NCBI GenBank assembly: GCA_011525385.1 | Contig: WTGF01000038.1 | Location: forward strand, 1-64,000 | Source of the DNA: Chloroflexota bacterium | Lineage (GTDB): Bacteria; Chloroflexota; Anaerolineae; Aggregatilineales; Phototrophicaceae | DNA: 64,000 nucleotides | Direction of reading: 5' to 3' | Part shown: piece by piece, positions 1 to 9,087 of the stretch | How the letters are laid out: each line of letters begins with the position of its first letter | How positions within the stretch are numbered: the first letter of the stretch is position 1 | The notes under the pieces: generated by a model | What the model was told of the DNA's origin: nothing | The model's database searches: none | What the model saw: the letters and a program-made list of their open reading frames with translations, nothing else | Translations under genes and position numbers: made by a program

Positions 1-51
1 ATCCCCCCGCTCAACGGGGGGCGGAAACCCCGAAGCATCGGAGAGGGGGAG
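1..51. repeat. GC-rich hairpin repeat, copy A (cut by window edge)
   Basis: A hairpin with 7-bp arms (CCCCCCG at 3-9, CGGGGGG at 15-21) is followed by a GGAGAGGGGGAGC-like tail. The same arrangement recurs at 6731-6777, so this is a dispersed repeat and not a unique site. The left part may lie outside the window. Confidence 0.6.
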
Positions 52-121
52 CGCGATCACTGAAGATGGGCTTTTATGCTCATTATTGTTCTACTCTGAA
101 AAATGTCGCTCAGATTCATCG

Positions 122-171
122 TCGAGTCACCCTTCCCCATTGCAATGGGGAAGGGCCGGGGATGGGGTTGG
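122..171. repeat. Dispersed ~50-bp palindromic repeat, copy 1
   Basis: Positions 130-155 are a perfect palindrome with 13-bp arms (CCCTTCCCCATTG and its complement). It is preceded by CGAGTCAC and followed by CGGGGATGGGGTTGG. The copy at 47858-47905 keeps the same flanks with a diverged centre, so the unit is about 50 bp. It lies upstream of a permease gene whose binding-protein partner is not in the window, so it may also act as the intercistronic stem-loop of that operon (inference). Confidence 0.7.
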
Positions 172-251
172 AAAAGAAATATCCACGACATTAGACACGT
201 CGCGGACTCTCCACTTTTGCGCATCTGTAGCTGGCTAGTGTAATTTGCCTT

Positions 252-1238
252 ATGCTGGGCTTTATCCTTCGCCGTATCCTGCTCTTCATACCGACCCTGC
301 TTTTCATCTCGATCCTGGTGTTTTTCTTGATCCAGTTGCCGCCGGGCGATTATCTCGATACGCTGATTCTCCGGATGCAGGAAAGCGGCTCGTCAGTCGA
401 TGCGGAAACCGAGGCGCTCCTGCGCGAGCGTTATGCGCTGGATCAACCCTTTCTGTCGCAATACACGCGTTGGATAAGCAATATTGTGACCGAGGGCGAC
501 TTCGGACGGTCCTTCAACTGGAACCGACCGGTCTCCGAACTGATCTGGAGCCGTCTGGGCTGGACCTTGGCGATATCTCTCGGTTCGCTGCTTTTCACTT
601 GGGCGCTGGCTTTCCCCATCGCGATTTATTCCGCCACCAATCAGTATTCGCTTTTCGATTATTTTTTCAGCTTTCTCGGCTTTATCGGCTTGGCGATCCC
701 GAATTTTCTACTGGCGCTGGTCTTGATGTGGATCGGCTTTTCGGTATTCGGGGTCTCCATGGGCGGCTTGTTTTCCAGCGAGTTCCGCGACGCCCCCTGG
801 AGTATCGAGAAGTTCATCGACTTCCTGTCGCACTTGTGGGTGCCGATCGTGGTGCTGGGCACGGCGGGCACGGCGGGTTTGATCCGCACCATGCGCGCCA
901 ACCTGCTGGATGAATTAAACAAGCCCTATGTCGAAGCGGCCCGCGCCAAAGGCCTGCGCGAGCGCCGCTTGATCTGGAAGTACCCGGTGCGCGTGGCGCT
1001 GAACCCTTTCATCAGCTCGCTGGCGACCATTCTGCCCGGGATGATCTCCGGCGCGACTATCGTTTCGGTCGTGCTCAACTTGCCGACGACGGGACCGCTC
1101 ATGCTGGACGCCCTGCTGCAACAAGATATGTTCCTGGCCGGGAGTTTCTTGCTGATGCTGAGCCTGTTCACACTCGTGAGCACCCTGGTCTCCGATATTT
1201 TGCTGGTGCTGGTGGATCCGCGGATTCGCCTCGATTGA
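252..1238 (+). CDS. ABC transporter permease, DppB/OppB-like
   Basis: A 328-residue integral membrane protein of the peptide/nickel (Dpp/Opp) permease family. It forms half of the membrane pore of an importer with the next gene. The N-terminal helix (residues 1-28) is followed by the family's long extracytoplasmic segment with a PPGDYLD stretch, then five further hydrophobic segments. The cytoplasmic coupling loop reads EAARAKGLRERR, the family's EAA-type contact with the ATPases. Length is normal. The start is ATG with no strong Shine-Dalgarno. Fifteen bases separate it from the DppC-like gene. No binding-protein gene precedes it here, and it may lie upstream of the window. Some members of this family import oligosaccharides or sugar acids; the downstream aldolase and dehydratase favour such a substrate (inference). 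Confidence 0.9.
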   Translation: MLGFILRRILLFIPTLLFISILVFFLIQLPPGDYLDTLILRMQESGSSVDAETEALLRERYALDQPFLSQYTRWISNIVTEGDFGRSFNWNRPVSELIWSRLGWTLAISLGSLLFTWALAFPIAIYSATNQYSLFDYFFSFLGFIGLAIPNFLLALVLMWIGFSVFGVSMGGLFSSEFRDAPWSIEKFIDFLSHLWVPIVVLGTAGTAGLIRTMRANLLDELNKPYVEAARAKGLRERRLIWKYPVRVALNPFISSLATILPGMISGATIVSVVLNLPTTGPLMLDALLQQDMFLAGSFLLMLSLFTLVSTLVSDILLVLVDPRIRLD

Positions 1239-1252
1239 GGGGGAGATAGATC

Positions 1253-2383
1253 GTGTTTCGATCTCGACCTGTGAGCGAAGAAGCGCTGAAGAAGGCCGAC
1301 GAGCGCCAACTGACCGCTTCGCAGTGGCAGTTGATCTGGTGGCGCTTTCGCAAGCACCGCGCCGCCATGATCAGCCTGGCTGTCCTGCTGCTCTTCTACT
1401 TTGTCGCGTTCTTTGCCGGCTTCTTCTCCCCGCGCGATCCCGCCCGCGTCGACGCGCAATTCGCCCAGGCGCCGCCGCAGCCGCTGGTCTTCTTTGATGA
1501 GACAGGATTCCATTTTCCGCCCATTGTTTACGGATACGTCGGCGAACGCGATCCCAAGACCTTGCGCAAGTTCTATCGCGTAAGCGCCGACGATCGGTAT
1601 CAACTGCGCTTCTTCGTCCGCGGGGACCCTTACTTGATTCTTGGATTCATCGAAAGTGATATTCATTTTATCGGCGCCGACGACCCGGATCTGCCGCTCT
1701 TCCTCCTGGGTACGGATTTGCTCGGGCGCGACATGCTCTCGCGGATCATTTACGGCGCGCAAATCTCGCTGACAGTGGGCTTGGTCGGCGTCTTCCTGAG
1801 TTTGATACTGGGCATCTTGCTCGGCGGCGTCTCGGGTTATTACGGCGGCTGGCTTGATGTCGCGATTCAACGCCTGATCGAGGTATTGCGTTCTATCCCG
1901 ACCATCCCGCTGTGGCTCACGCTCAGCGCCGCCCTGCCCCGCAACCTGACTCAGTTGCAGATGTACTTCGGTATCACGATCATCCTGTCCTTCATCGGCT
2001 GGACCGAGGTGGCGCGCGTCGTCCGCGGCAAGTTCATGTCGCTGCGCAACGAAGATTTTATCCTGGCCGCGCGCACCATCGGCACCCCGCGCTTCCGCAT
2101 CATTTATCGGCACATGGTGCCTTCGTTCATGAGTCATCTCATCGCCGCCCTGACCCTGGCGCTGCCGATCATGATTCTCAGCGAAACGGCGCTTAGCTTT
2201 TTGGGCTTGGGGCTGCGCCCGCCGACCATCAGTTGGGGCACCCTGCTCGACGGCACGCAAAACCTCAGCGCCATCGCTTTGACGCCCTGGCTGCTGCTGC
2301 CGGTGGTGCCTATTATTATCACAGTGCTGGCTTTCAACTTTGTGGGCGATGGCTTGCGCGATGCCGCCGATCCCTACGCTTAA
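1253..2383 (+). CDS. ABC transporter permease, DppC/OppC-like
   Basis: A 376-residue partner permease. The start is GTG, supported by GGGGGAG seven bases upstream. The cytoplasmic N-terminus is followed by a first helix (about 42-62) and a long extracytoplasmic insert (about 65-145) ending in the family motif LLGTDLLGRDMLSR. The remaining helices follow, with an LAARTIGTPRFRI coupling loop. The insert between helix 1 and the GTD..GRD motif is longer than in typical DppC (about 300 residues) and accounts for the extra length. It pairs with the preceding DppB-like protein and the two ATPases that follow. The substrate cannot be read from the sequence. Confidence 0.9.
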   Translation: MFRSRPVSEEALKKADERQLTASQWQLIWWRFRKHRAAMISLAVLLLFYFVAFFAGFFSPRDPARVDAQFAQAPPQPLVFFDETGFHFPPIVYGYVGERDPKTLRKFYRVSADDRYQLRFFVRGDPYLILGFIESDIHFIGADDPDLPLFLLGTDLLGRDMLSRIIYGAQISLTVGLVGVFLSLILGILLGGVSGYYGGWLDVAIQRLIEVLRSIPTIPLWLTLSAALPRNLTQLQMYFGITIILSFIGWTEVARVVRGKFMSLRNEDFILAARTIGTPRFRIIYRHMVPSFMSHLIAALTLALPIMILSETALSFLGLGLRPPTISWGTLLDGTQNLSAIALTPWLLLPVVPIIITVLAFNFVGDGLRDAADPYA

Positions 2384-2400
2384 AGGGAACGACCTGAACC

Positions 2401-3432
2401 ATGTCCACATCCAAACCACTGCTGGAAATCAAAAACCTCAAGATGCACTTTCCCATCAAGCGGGGCATCATGGGGCGGACCGTCGGTCATGTCAAAGCCG
2501 TCGACGATGTCAGCCTGACCATCGGCGAAGGCGAAGTCGTGGGGCTGGTCGGCGAAAGCGGCTGCGGCAAATCGACCGTTTCACGCTGCATCGTCCGCGC
2601 CTACACGCCGACCGCCGGCCAAATCCTGCTCTACGATGCGGAGGGCGGCGCGGTGGACCTGGCCAGCATTCCCGAACCGGAGATGCTGCCCTATCGCCGC
2701 GATATTCAGATGATCTTTCAAGACCCCTTTTCGTCTCTGAACCCGCGCATGACCTTGCGCCAGATTATCGGCGAACCGATGCGCAACTATCAGATCTGCC
2801 GCGGTAAAGAACTGGAAGATCGGGTGGCTCATCTGCTGGAATCCGTCGGGCTGCGGCCGGAGCACATGTCGCGCTATCCGCACGCCTTCAGCGGCGGTCA
2901 GCGGCAACGTATCGGCATTGCCCGCGCCCTGGCGCTCAACCCGCGTTTGATCATTTGCGACGAACCGGTATCCGCGCTCGATGTGTCGGTGCAGGCGCAG
3001 ATCCTCAACTTGCTGCGCGACCTGCAAGCGGAGTTCCGCTACAGTTATCTTTTCATCGCCCACGATCTCAGCGTGGTTGATTACATCTGCGAGCGCGTCG
3101 CCGTCATGTACGTCGGCAAAATCGTCGAAACGGCCGATACCGCCACTATTTTCAAGGACCCGCAACATCCCTACACGGCGGCGCTGCGCTCGGCCATCCC
3201 GCAATTGAACCCGCGCTTGCGGCAACTTCCGGTGCCGCTGGAAGGGGATGTCGCCGACCCGGCCAATACGCCTTCGGGCTGCGTCTTTCACCCGCGCTGT
3301 CGCTTCGCCGAAGATCGCTGTCGCCACGAGACGCCGGCAATGACGCCGACCGCGCCGCGCCATCATGCCCGCTGCCATTTCGCCGGCGAACTGAATCTTT
3401 CCGGCCTGTCGGAGCCGGCGGCGACTGCCTGA
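2401..3432 (+). CDS. ABC transporter ATP-binding protein, OppF/DppF-like
   Basis: A 343-residue cytoplasmic ATPase that powers the importer encoded just upstream. It has Walker [10 protein letters not shown] (about 50-58), the Q-loop in FQDPFSSLNPRM, signature SGGQRQR, Walker B LIICDEPVSALD and the switch histidine in IAHDLS. The C-terminal oligopeptide-transporter extension carries the cysteine pattern C-x-FHPRC-x-FAEDRC, which is usual in the Opp/Dpp subfamily. The KRGIMGRTVGHVKAV insertion near the N-terminus is an F-type rather than D-type feature. It is 17 bases after the permease stop. The order here is F then D, the reverse of the usual oppD-oppF order. Confidence 0.92.
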   Translation: MSTSKPLLEIKNLKMHFPIKRGIMGRTVGHVKAVDDVSLTIGEGEVVGLVGESGCGKSTVSRCIVRAYTPTAGQILLYDAEGGAVDLASIPEPEMLPYRRDIQMIFQDPFSSLNPRMTLRQIIGEPMRNYQICRGKELEDRVAHLLESVGLRPEHMSRYPHAFSGGQRQRIGIARALALNPRLIICDEPVSALDVSVQAQILNLLRDLQAEFRYSYLFIAHDLSVVDYICERVAVMYVGKIVETADTATIFKDPQHPYTAALRSAIPQLNPRLRQLPVPLEGDVADPANTPSGCVFHPRCRFAEDRCRHETPAMTPTAPRHHARCHFAGELNLSGLSEPAATA

Positions 3433-3437
3433 CCGGG

Positions 3438-4469
3438 ATGACCATGGAACCCTTGCTCGAAGTCAAGAATCTCAAGGTGCACTTTGCTACCGAGGAGGGC
3501 GTCATCGAGGCGGTTCGCGATGTCTCCTTCGAGATCAAGCGCGGCGAGACAGTCGCCATCGTGGGCGAGAGCGGCTGCGGCAAGTCGGTGATGGCGCGGG
3601 CCATTCTGCGCATCGTTCCCGCGCCGGGTCGCATCGTCGAGGGACGGGTCAACTACTATCGTGATGAACGTAACATCGATTTAACGGCGCTGGAAGCGAA
3701 AGGCCCCGAGATCCGCGCTATCCGCGGCGCGGATATCGCCATGATCTTCCAGGAACCGATGGCCACTTTCAGCCCGGTGCATACCATCGGCAATCAAATC
3801 AACGAAGCCATCATCTTGCACCAAGGCATCGACCAAGCCGGCGCGACAGCGCAAACCCTCGACATTCTGAATCGGGTTGGCATGCCGCGCCCGTCGCGCA
3901 TCATCCACCGCTATCCTCATCAATTGAGCGGCGGCATGCTGCAGCGCGCCATGATCGCCATGGCGCTCTCCTGCCGACCGCAGTTGCTGATCGCCGATGA
4001 GCCGACGACCGCCTTGGATGTGACGACGCAAGCGCAAATCTTGCGCCTGCTCTATGACCTGCAACAAGAATTCAATATGGCGATTCTCTTCATCACCCAC
4101 GACCTGAGCGTGGTGTCGCAGTTTGCCGATCGGGTCGAAGTCATGTACCTGGGGGAAGTGGTGGAATCGACTGACGTCATCACGCTATTCGAGGATCCAA
4201 AACATCCCTATACCCGGGCCTTGCTCAATTCGATACCGCAGACCGGCGCCGGGCGCGGGCAGCGGCTGCAATCGATCGCGGGCTCCATCCCCAATCCCTT
4301 GCATCGTCCCTCCGGCTGCCTGTTCCATCCGCGCTGCGACAGTTTTCAGCCCGGCGTCTGCGATCTGGTTTCGCCCAAGGAGATCACAATCGACAGCGGC
4401 CATCGCGCCCGCTGTATTTTGTACGATGAGCAATACTCCGATAGAGTATCTTCGGCGGCTAGTGATTAA
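3438..4469 (+). CDS. ABC transporter ATP-binding protein, OppD/DppD-like
   Basis: A 343-residue second ATPase of the importer. It has Walker [13 protein letters not shown]-loop [12 protein letters not shown], signature [11 protein letters not shown], Walker [18 protein letters not shown] and the Opp-type cysteine tail (GCLFHPRC). Walker A followed by SVMA and a signature with SGGM are typical of the D subunit, so it should pair with the preceding F-type subunit as a heterodimer. ATG at 3438 starts five bases after the previous stop. A second ATG two codons later is equally possible. The operon continues with metabolic genes, linking transport to catabolism. Confidence 0.92.
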   Translation: MTMEPLLEVKNLKVHFATEEGVIEAVRDVSFEIKRGETVAIVGESGCGKSVMARAILRIVPAPGRIVEGRVNYYRDERNIDLTALEAKGPEIRAIRGADIAMIFQEPMATFSPVHTIGNQINEAIILHQGIDQAGATAQTLDILNRVGMPRPSRIIHRYPHQLSGGMLQRAMIAMALSCRPQLLIADEPTTALDVTTQAQILRLLYDLQQEFNMAILFITHDLSVVSQFADRVEVMYLGEVVESTDVITLFEDPKHPYTRALLNSIPQTGAGRGQRLQSIAGSIPNPLHRPSGCLFHPRCDSFQPGVCDLVSPKEITIDSGHRARCILYDEQYSDRVSSAASD

Positions 4470-4523
4470 TGACAAGAATGCAGAAGGGGATCGTCCACTG
4501 CTTAAGCGAGGAGCCAAAACATA

Positions 4524-5429
4524 ATGACTGATCGATTGGCCGGCATCCTGCCGGTGCTACAAACAGCGCTCACCGACGATGGCGACTTCGATTTGCCGAG
4601 CATGGAACGGCAGATCGAATTCTGCATCCGAGCCGGCGCGGACGGACTTGTCTTCCCGGTTTTGGGCAGCGAGTTCATGTTCCTTTCCGACAACGAAAGG
4701 CGCGATCTGGTGGCCTTCGTTGTCAAACATGCCTGCGGTCGCATTCCGATAATCGCCGGCGTCGCCGGCGCTTCTGCGGCGATTGCGGTTGAGCAGGCCG
4801 CGCATGCCGCGCATATTGGCGCCGACGCCGTCATCGCCATGCCGCCCTATGTCGCCGTCGCGGCGCCGGAGCAAATCTTTGATTATTTCAAGCGGATAGC
4901 CGAGGCGGCGCGGATTCCCGTCATCATCCAGCACGCGCCCCTGGGACCGGGTATGAATACCGCCTTTCTCAAGCGCCTGCTCGCCGAGGTAGAGAATATC
5001 AACTACATCAAAGAAGAAATGGACCCCAGCGCCCACCACATCAGCGAACTTGTCGCGGCGCGGATACCCGGTTGTTGGGGCATATTCGGCGGCGGATTCT
5101 GCCGCTGGATGATGTCGGAACTTGATCGCGGCGCGACCGGCTTCATGCCCGCGGTAGAGATCGTCGACATCCATGTGCAGATCTGGCGCGCCTATCAAGC
5201 CGGCGACAAAGACCGGGCACGCGAAATCTTCAATCAGATCGCGCCGCTGATCTTGTTGACTCAGCAATTACGCCTGCCGCTGGTCAAAGAGATTCTGCTG
5301 CGGCGCGGCATCTTGACCAGCGGCGCCCTGCGTCAGCCGGGTCTTCAGCCGCTGGACGAGGCCGATCAGCGCGAACTTGACGCGACCCTGGCGGCTGTGA
5401 GTCATCTCTTTATCGACACAGAAACCTGA
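4524..5429 (+). CDS. Dihydrodipicolinate synthase (DapA)-family aldolase/lyase
   Basis: A 301-residue class I aldolase of the DapA/N-acetylneuraminate lyase family, a cytoplasmic TIM barrel that usually cleaves or forms 2-keto acids through a lysine Schiff base. The probable Schiff-base lysine is K163 in INYIKEE. The usual tyrosine of the YN-P motif is replaced: the sequence reads IIQHAPLG (134-141), with histidine where the catalytic Tyr normally sits, and the GTTGE-like motif reads VLGSEF. It is therefore unlikely to be a true DHDPS. Neighbouring an enolase-superfamily dehydratase nine bases downstream, it could cleave 2-keto-3-deoxy sugar acids (inference). GAGGAG precedes the ATG. The 54-base gap after the ATPase suggests the same operon. 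Confidence 0.85.
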   Translation: MTDRLAGILPVLQTALTDDGDFDLPSMERQIEFCIRAGADGLVFPVLGSEFMFLSDNERRDLVAFVVKHACGRIPIIAGVAGASAAIAVEQAAHAAHIGADAVIAMPPYVAVAAPEQIFDYFKRIAEAARIPVIIQHAPLGPGMNTAFLKRLLAEVENINYIKEEMDPSAHHISELVAARIPGCWGIFGGGFCRWMMSELDRGATGFMPAVEIVDIHVQIWRAYQAGDKDRAREIFNQIAPLILLTQQLRLPLVKEILLRRGILTSGALRQPGLQPLDEADQRELDATLAAVSHLFIDTET

Positions 5430-5438
5430 GGTAGCAGA

Positions 5439-6644
5439 ATGAAGATTAAGGAAATAAGAGCAGTCAATGTCGATTTGCCAAGGCCGACGCCCAAGACTGC
5501 AGCACGCCGCCCCTCCTGGAGCAAGACGACCCCCGTCGCCATGCCCGTCAGCAAATATCGCGATGAGTTTTTCGGCCAGCCGGGCTCCTATCCCGGCAAC
5601 CAGGGCGGCGCGGTCTGGGCGCAGGTGACGGCGGAAGATGGCGCCTGGGGCCTGGGGCGCAGTTATTTTGGGCGACCCACGGCCGCCATCATCGACGATA
5701 TTTACGCGCCCTTGTTGATCGGCCGCGACCCCTTCGCCATCGAGCACCTGAACGACCTGATGTGGCGCGCTACCCAGCGCGTCGGCAGCGCCGGCCATGC
5801 CGATGTCGCGCGCAGCGCCGTCGATCTGGCGCTTTGGGATCTGAAGGGCAAATTGCTGGGTCAACCCGTCTATCGACTCATCGGCGGGCCCAGCCGCGAC
5901 GCCATCCCGCTTTATGCCACCGGCGACGACATCGACTGGGCGGATGAGCTAGGCTTCGAGCGCTTCAAGCTCACCAATCAGGCGCACTATGAGATGGGCA
6001 TCGCCGCGCTCAACCTGATGGAAGACAAAGTCGCCAGCACCCGCGAACAAATCGGCGCCGAAGCCGAACTGATGATCAACCCGGTGATGGCTTACAACTT
6101 GAGCTTCGCCGTGCAAATGGCCGAGCGGCTGCGCCCCTATCATTTACGCTGGATGGAAGAGCCTCTAATTCCGCCCGACCTGGAAGGCCACATTGCGCTC
6201 AAACGGGCTGTGCCCTGGATGCCCATCGCCACCGGCGAAGATCATCACGGGCGCCACGCCTTCCGTCAACTGATCGAAAACCGCGCCGTCGATGTCGTGC
6301 AGCCGGACATCAGTTGGTGCGGCGGATTGACCGAAGCGCTCAAAATTTACACCATCGCGGAAGCGGCTGGCATCCCCACCATCTTGCACGGCGGATGCAA
6401 CTCGCCCTTCGGGCAGCACTTCTCGCTAGCCATGCCGGAATCGCCCTTTGCCGAGTATTGGCTGGGCACCGACCCGGGGATTCCCTTGGAGGAACTGCGG
6501 CCCATCCCGGGCATGGCGATGCCAGCCGATGGCCAACTGACGCCCAACGACGCGCCCGGCTTTGGCATGGACATCAAAGCCGACTGGATCAGACCCTATT
6601 CGGGTCCAGCGGAAGTCGACGTCACCTTGCGGACCTACGGCTAG
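5439..6644 (+). CDS. Enolase-superfamily dehydratase/racemase (rhamnonate dehydratase-like)
   Basis: A 401-residue mandelate racemase/muconate lactonizing enzyme family protein with an N-terminal capping domain and a TIM barrel. The C-terminal half resembles L-rhamnonate dehydratase: WMEEPLIPPDLEG (239-251), ATGEDHHGRHAFR (264-276), VVQPDISWCGGLTEA (286-300) and ILHGG (315-319). Expected metal ligands E240/E241 and E267 are present. The first metal-ligand position, normally Asp in an LMxD motif, is Asn214 (ELMINPV), which is odd and may alter metal binding or chemistry. D290 and H317 provide the usual Asp-His pair. It follows the aldolase by nine bases, so a dehydrate-then-cleave pathway for a sugar acid is likely. 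SD is GAGG. Confidence 0.88.
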   Translation: MKIKEIRAVNVDLPRPTPKTAARRPSWSKTTPVAMPVSKYRDEFFGQPGSYPGNQGGAVWAQVTAEDGAWGLGRSYFGRPTAAIIDDIYAPLLIGRDPFAIEHLNDLMWRATQRVGSAGHADVARSAVDLALWDLKGKLLGQPVYRLIGGPSRDAIPLYATGDDIDWADELGFERFKLTNQAHYEMGIAALNLMEDKVASTREQIGAEAELMINPVMAYNLSFAVQMAERLRPYHLRWMEEPLIPPDLEGHIALKRAVPWMPIATGEDHHGRHAFRQLIENRAVDVVQPDISWCGGLTEALKIYTIAEAAGIPTILHGGCNSPFGQHFSLAMPESPFAEYWLGTDPGIPLEELRPIPGMAMPADGQLTPNDAPGFGMDIKADWIRPYSGPAEVDVTLRTYG

Positions 6645-6730
6645 AGACGCCGCTACAAGGCTTGTCCGGTACTCCATAGCCCTAGCGCGTTTTTTTCTAC
6701 CCCATCCCCCGGCCCAGCGCCCCCTCGGGT

Positions 6731-6777
6731 CCCCCGCCTCACGGGGGAAGTATCCCGTAGCAACGGAGAAGGGGAGC
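6731..6777. repeat. GC-rich hairpin repeat, copy B
   Basis: Hairpin CCCCCG (6731-6736), loop CCTCA, CGGGGG (6742-6747), then a tail ending GGAGAAGGGGAGC. The same order of hairpin, spacer and tail occurs at 1-51. Confidence 0.6.
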
Positions 6778-6852
6778 TAAGGTAACGTGCCCGCGCTTGA
6801 AAATCGCAGTTATTGACACTTGTCAGAAAACTCGCATCAACGTCGAAACGAG

Positions 6853-6884
6853 CTTCCCCCCATTGCTATGGGGGGATTGAGGGG
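6853..6884. repeat. Palindromic repeat related to the 122-171 family
   Basis: Perfect 8-bp arms CCCCCCAT (6856-6863) and ATGGGGGG (6868-6875) around TGCT, followed by a G-rich tail. The centre (CATTGC-ATGG) matches that of the palindrome at 130-155. Confidence 0.55.
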
Positions 6885-6942
6885 GGTAGACTAGAGGTGG
6901 CGCAACTCCGAGAGTAGCGGACAGGCCTTACAGGAGAAGATA

Positions 6943-8019
6943 ATGGACGATAGAGCCAGCGTTGCGATCGTCGGAAGCGGCTGGTGGGCGACCGCCAATC
7001 ACCTGCCCGCCCTCGTCAAACGCGCCGATATCCAGGTCGAAGCCATTTGCGACATCAATGAAGCCAAAGCCCAGGCCGCGGCAGATTTTTTCAAGGTGAA
7101 CGCAACTTATACGGATCTCGGCAGCATGTTGCGCGAACGCCAGCTTGACGCGGCTGTGGTGGCGACCAATCACGCCGCCCATTACGCCGCCGCGCGCCAA
7201 TGCCTGGAAGCGGGACTGCATGTCTTCATCGAGAAACCCATGACCCTGCTTGCCAGCGAAGCGCGGCATCTGCTGCGGCTTGCCGAAGACAGAGGCAAAC
7301 AAATCGTCATGGGTTACAACCACACCTACAGACCCTGCACCGTGCGCGCCCGCGAACTCATCCAGAGTGGCGAACTCGGCGCGATCCAATATCTGGACGC
7401 GCAATTTTCGCGGCCGGTATCTTCATTGCTGGCGGGTATCGACAACGTAACGATTGGCAACTTGCATCGCCCGGGCGATGTCTATGGGGATCCTGCGCGT
7501 TCGGGCGGCGGGCACGGGCAATTGCAGTTGACGCACATGGCCGGCATGCTCTTTTACACGACCGAGACGCGTATCCGTCGGGTGCAGGCGCGCATGGCGC
7601 ATCACGGGCTGGCGGTTGATCTCGTTGTCGCCTGCGCCGTCGAGTTCGAGAACGGCGCCCTGGGCACTGTCGGCGGCACCGGACATGTCAGCGGAGGCGG
7701 CCAAAGCACGCGCCTGACTATCTTCTGCGAGAAGGGCTGGCTGGATATTGACGATACCGCCGGCACGCTGCATGTGGAACACGAAGATGGCGCAAAAGAG
7801 TTCCTAGATTCCGCTTCGGACGCCGATGAAGCGGAACAACGCTACTTTTACGGTCCTATTCACAATTTCGCCGATGTCATCACGGGGGTAGCCGAAAACC
7901 ACTGTTCCGGCACTATCGGCTGGCGCGCGGTGGAATTGCTGGACGCCGCCTATCGCTCGGCTAAACGAGCCGGCAGCGCTGTTACACGCGACGAATTATA
8001 TGAGGACGAGCAATCATGA
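6943..8019 (+). CDS. Gfo/Idh/MocA-family NAD(P)-dependent oxidoreductase
   Basis: A 358-residue cytoplasmic dehydrogenase of sugars, inositols or related polyols. The N-terminal Rossmann domain shows a variant dinucleotide loop, VAIVGSGWWATANHLPAL. The family's EKPM motif (in VFIEKPMTLL, about residue 90) carries the conserved lysine, and GYNHTYRP follows. The C-terminal half is the usual mixed alpha/beta substrate domain. AGGAG precedes the ATG. Its stop overlaps the next start in ATGA, so translation is coupled to the amidohydrolase. Substrate is unknown. It is one of six family members in this window. Confidence 0.88.
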   Translation: MDDRASVAIVGSGWWATANHLPALVKRADIQVEAICDINEAKAQAAADFFKVNATYTDLGSMLRERQLDAAVVATNHAAHYAAARQCLEAGLHVFIEKPMTLLASEARHLLRLAEDRGKQIVMGYNHTYRPCTVRARELIQSGELGAIQYLDAQFSRPVSSLLAGIDNVTIGNLHRPGDVYGDPARSGGGHGQLQLTHMAGMLFYTTETRIRRVQARMAHHGLAVDLVVACAVEFENGALGTVGGTGHVSGGGQSTRLTIFCEKGWLDIDDTAGTLHVEHEDGAKEFLDSASDADEAEQRYFYGPIHNFADVITGVAENHCSGTIGWRAVELLDAAYRSAKRAGSAVTRDELYEDEQS

Positions 8020-8846
8020 TCTTTGACTCCCATTGTCATGCCTGGCAAACCTGGCCCTACGACCCGGCCGTGCCCGACCGCGAAACCCGCGGCAGCATCG
8101 AGCAATTGGCTTTCGAGATGGATAGCAACGGCGTGGACAAAGCCCTGATCGTCTGCGCCGAGATCGAGGGCAACCCCGACAACAATCAATACGTCTACGA
8201 GAAATCGGGCGCTTACGAAGGCCGCTTCGCGTACGTAGTAGACGTCGACAGCCGCTGGAAGGACAGTTATCACAGCGCCGGCGCCGCGGAACGACTGGAG
8301 CGCGCCGTCCAGCGCTGGCATCCGGTCGGTTTCACGCATTATCTGCTGGACGACGCCGATGAAGGCGCCTGGCTGCATTCCGACGCTGGAACTGCTTTTT
8401 TTGAGGTCGCGTCAAGTCATGGCTTGATCGCTAGTATCCATTGCCTGCCGGGGCATCAAACGCATATACGCAAGCTGGCGGCACTGTTCCCGCAACTGAA
8501 AATCCTGATTCATCATATGGGGCATCCCAAGGTTATTGAGCCGGAGACGCAGGCGGAAGTGCTGGCAACGGCGACATGCGACAACGTCTACATCAAGGTA
8601 TCCGGCTTTTATAATGGCACAACCGGTCCCAAGTGGGATTATCCCCTGGCGGACGTGCAGCCGATCCTGCAGGGCATACACCAGCGTTACGGGTCGGATC
8701 GCCTGCTTTGGGGTTCGGATTATCCCGTCTGCCGCTGGTTTTACAGCCATCGCCATGCCATCGAAATCGTCCGTCATCATTGTCGTTTCATCACATCGGA
8801 AGCTATGGACAAAGTCATGGGAGAAAATCTCGCGGGCATTTTGTAG
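8016..8846 (+). CDS. Amidohydrolase-family protein (lactonase-like, amidohydro_2)
   Basis: A 276-residue TIM-barrel hydrolase. It begins MIFDSHCHAW, the HxH metal-binding motif at strand 1. Further histidines occur in HCLPGHQTH and ILIHHMGHP, and the C-terminal metal or catalytic aspartate lies in LLWGSDYPVC. The overall layout resembles 2-pyrone-4,6-dicarboxylate hydrolase and L-fucono-lactonase relatives. Translationally coupled to the preceding oxidoreductase, it may hydrolyse a lactone made by that dehydrogenase (inference). A second member of the superfamily lies 308 bases downstream. Confidence 0.85.
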   Translation: MIFDSHCHAWQTWPYDPAVPDRETRGSIEQLAFEMDSNGVDKALIVCAEIEGNPDNNQYVYEKSGAYEGRFAYVVDVDSRWKDSYHSAGAAERLERAVQRWHPVGFTHYLLDDADEGAWLHSDAGTAFFEVASSHGLIASIHCLPGHQTHIRKLAALFPQLKILIHHMGHPKVIEPETQAEVLATATCDNVYIKVSGFYNGTTGPKWDYPLADVQPILQGIHQRYGSDRLLWGSDYPVCRWFYSHRHAIEIVRHHCRFITSEAMDKVMGENLAGIL

Positions 8847-9087
8847 TGGCAACAGCCGTTCGGCGGCGTCTCCCGCTGTCCAAATCCAATTCGCTCGCGC
8901 GACCATATAGTCGCCTCCTCCTTTCCGCCTTGTGCTATCCTTTGACCTTACAGCACACGCAGCCACCTGGTCTGTCCTCCTTCCGATCAGTGGAGGGGGT
9001 ACCCCCCCCCGTATACATACTGTATCTATACTGTTGCTCAAAAAAGGGACTAGAGCAGGGCAAGCTTTCGGGTACTGGAGGACGAAT
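8847..9087. other. Intergenic region, short G/C runs only
   Basis: No gene recognised. A short palindrome (GGGGGTACCCCC-type) sits around 8995-9009. There is no clear promoter; TTGACC at about 8941 has no matching -10 at a usual distance. The only coding candidate nearby is the short frame at 9088. Confidence 0.5.

Larger units (their letters stand above)
6645..6942. other. Intergenic region with two palindromic repeats, no gene
   Basis: No convincing reading frame. It holds the hairpin repeats at 6731-6777 and 6853-6884. An AGGAG Shine-Dalgarno for the next gene is near its right end. The run CCCCATCCCCCGGCCC at about 6701-6716 is nearly the complement of the tail of the 122-171 repeat, so an inverted, degraded copy of that element also seems to be here. 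Confidence 0.6.

Noticed and set aside
926..2419. 497-codon open frame on the minus strand across the two permease genes
   Set aside because: Its translation is Gln/Arg/Asp-rich low complexity with no family, and it covers two certain permeases; a GC-rich shadow frame.
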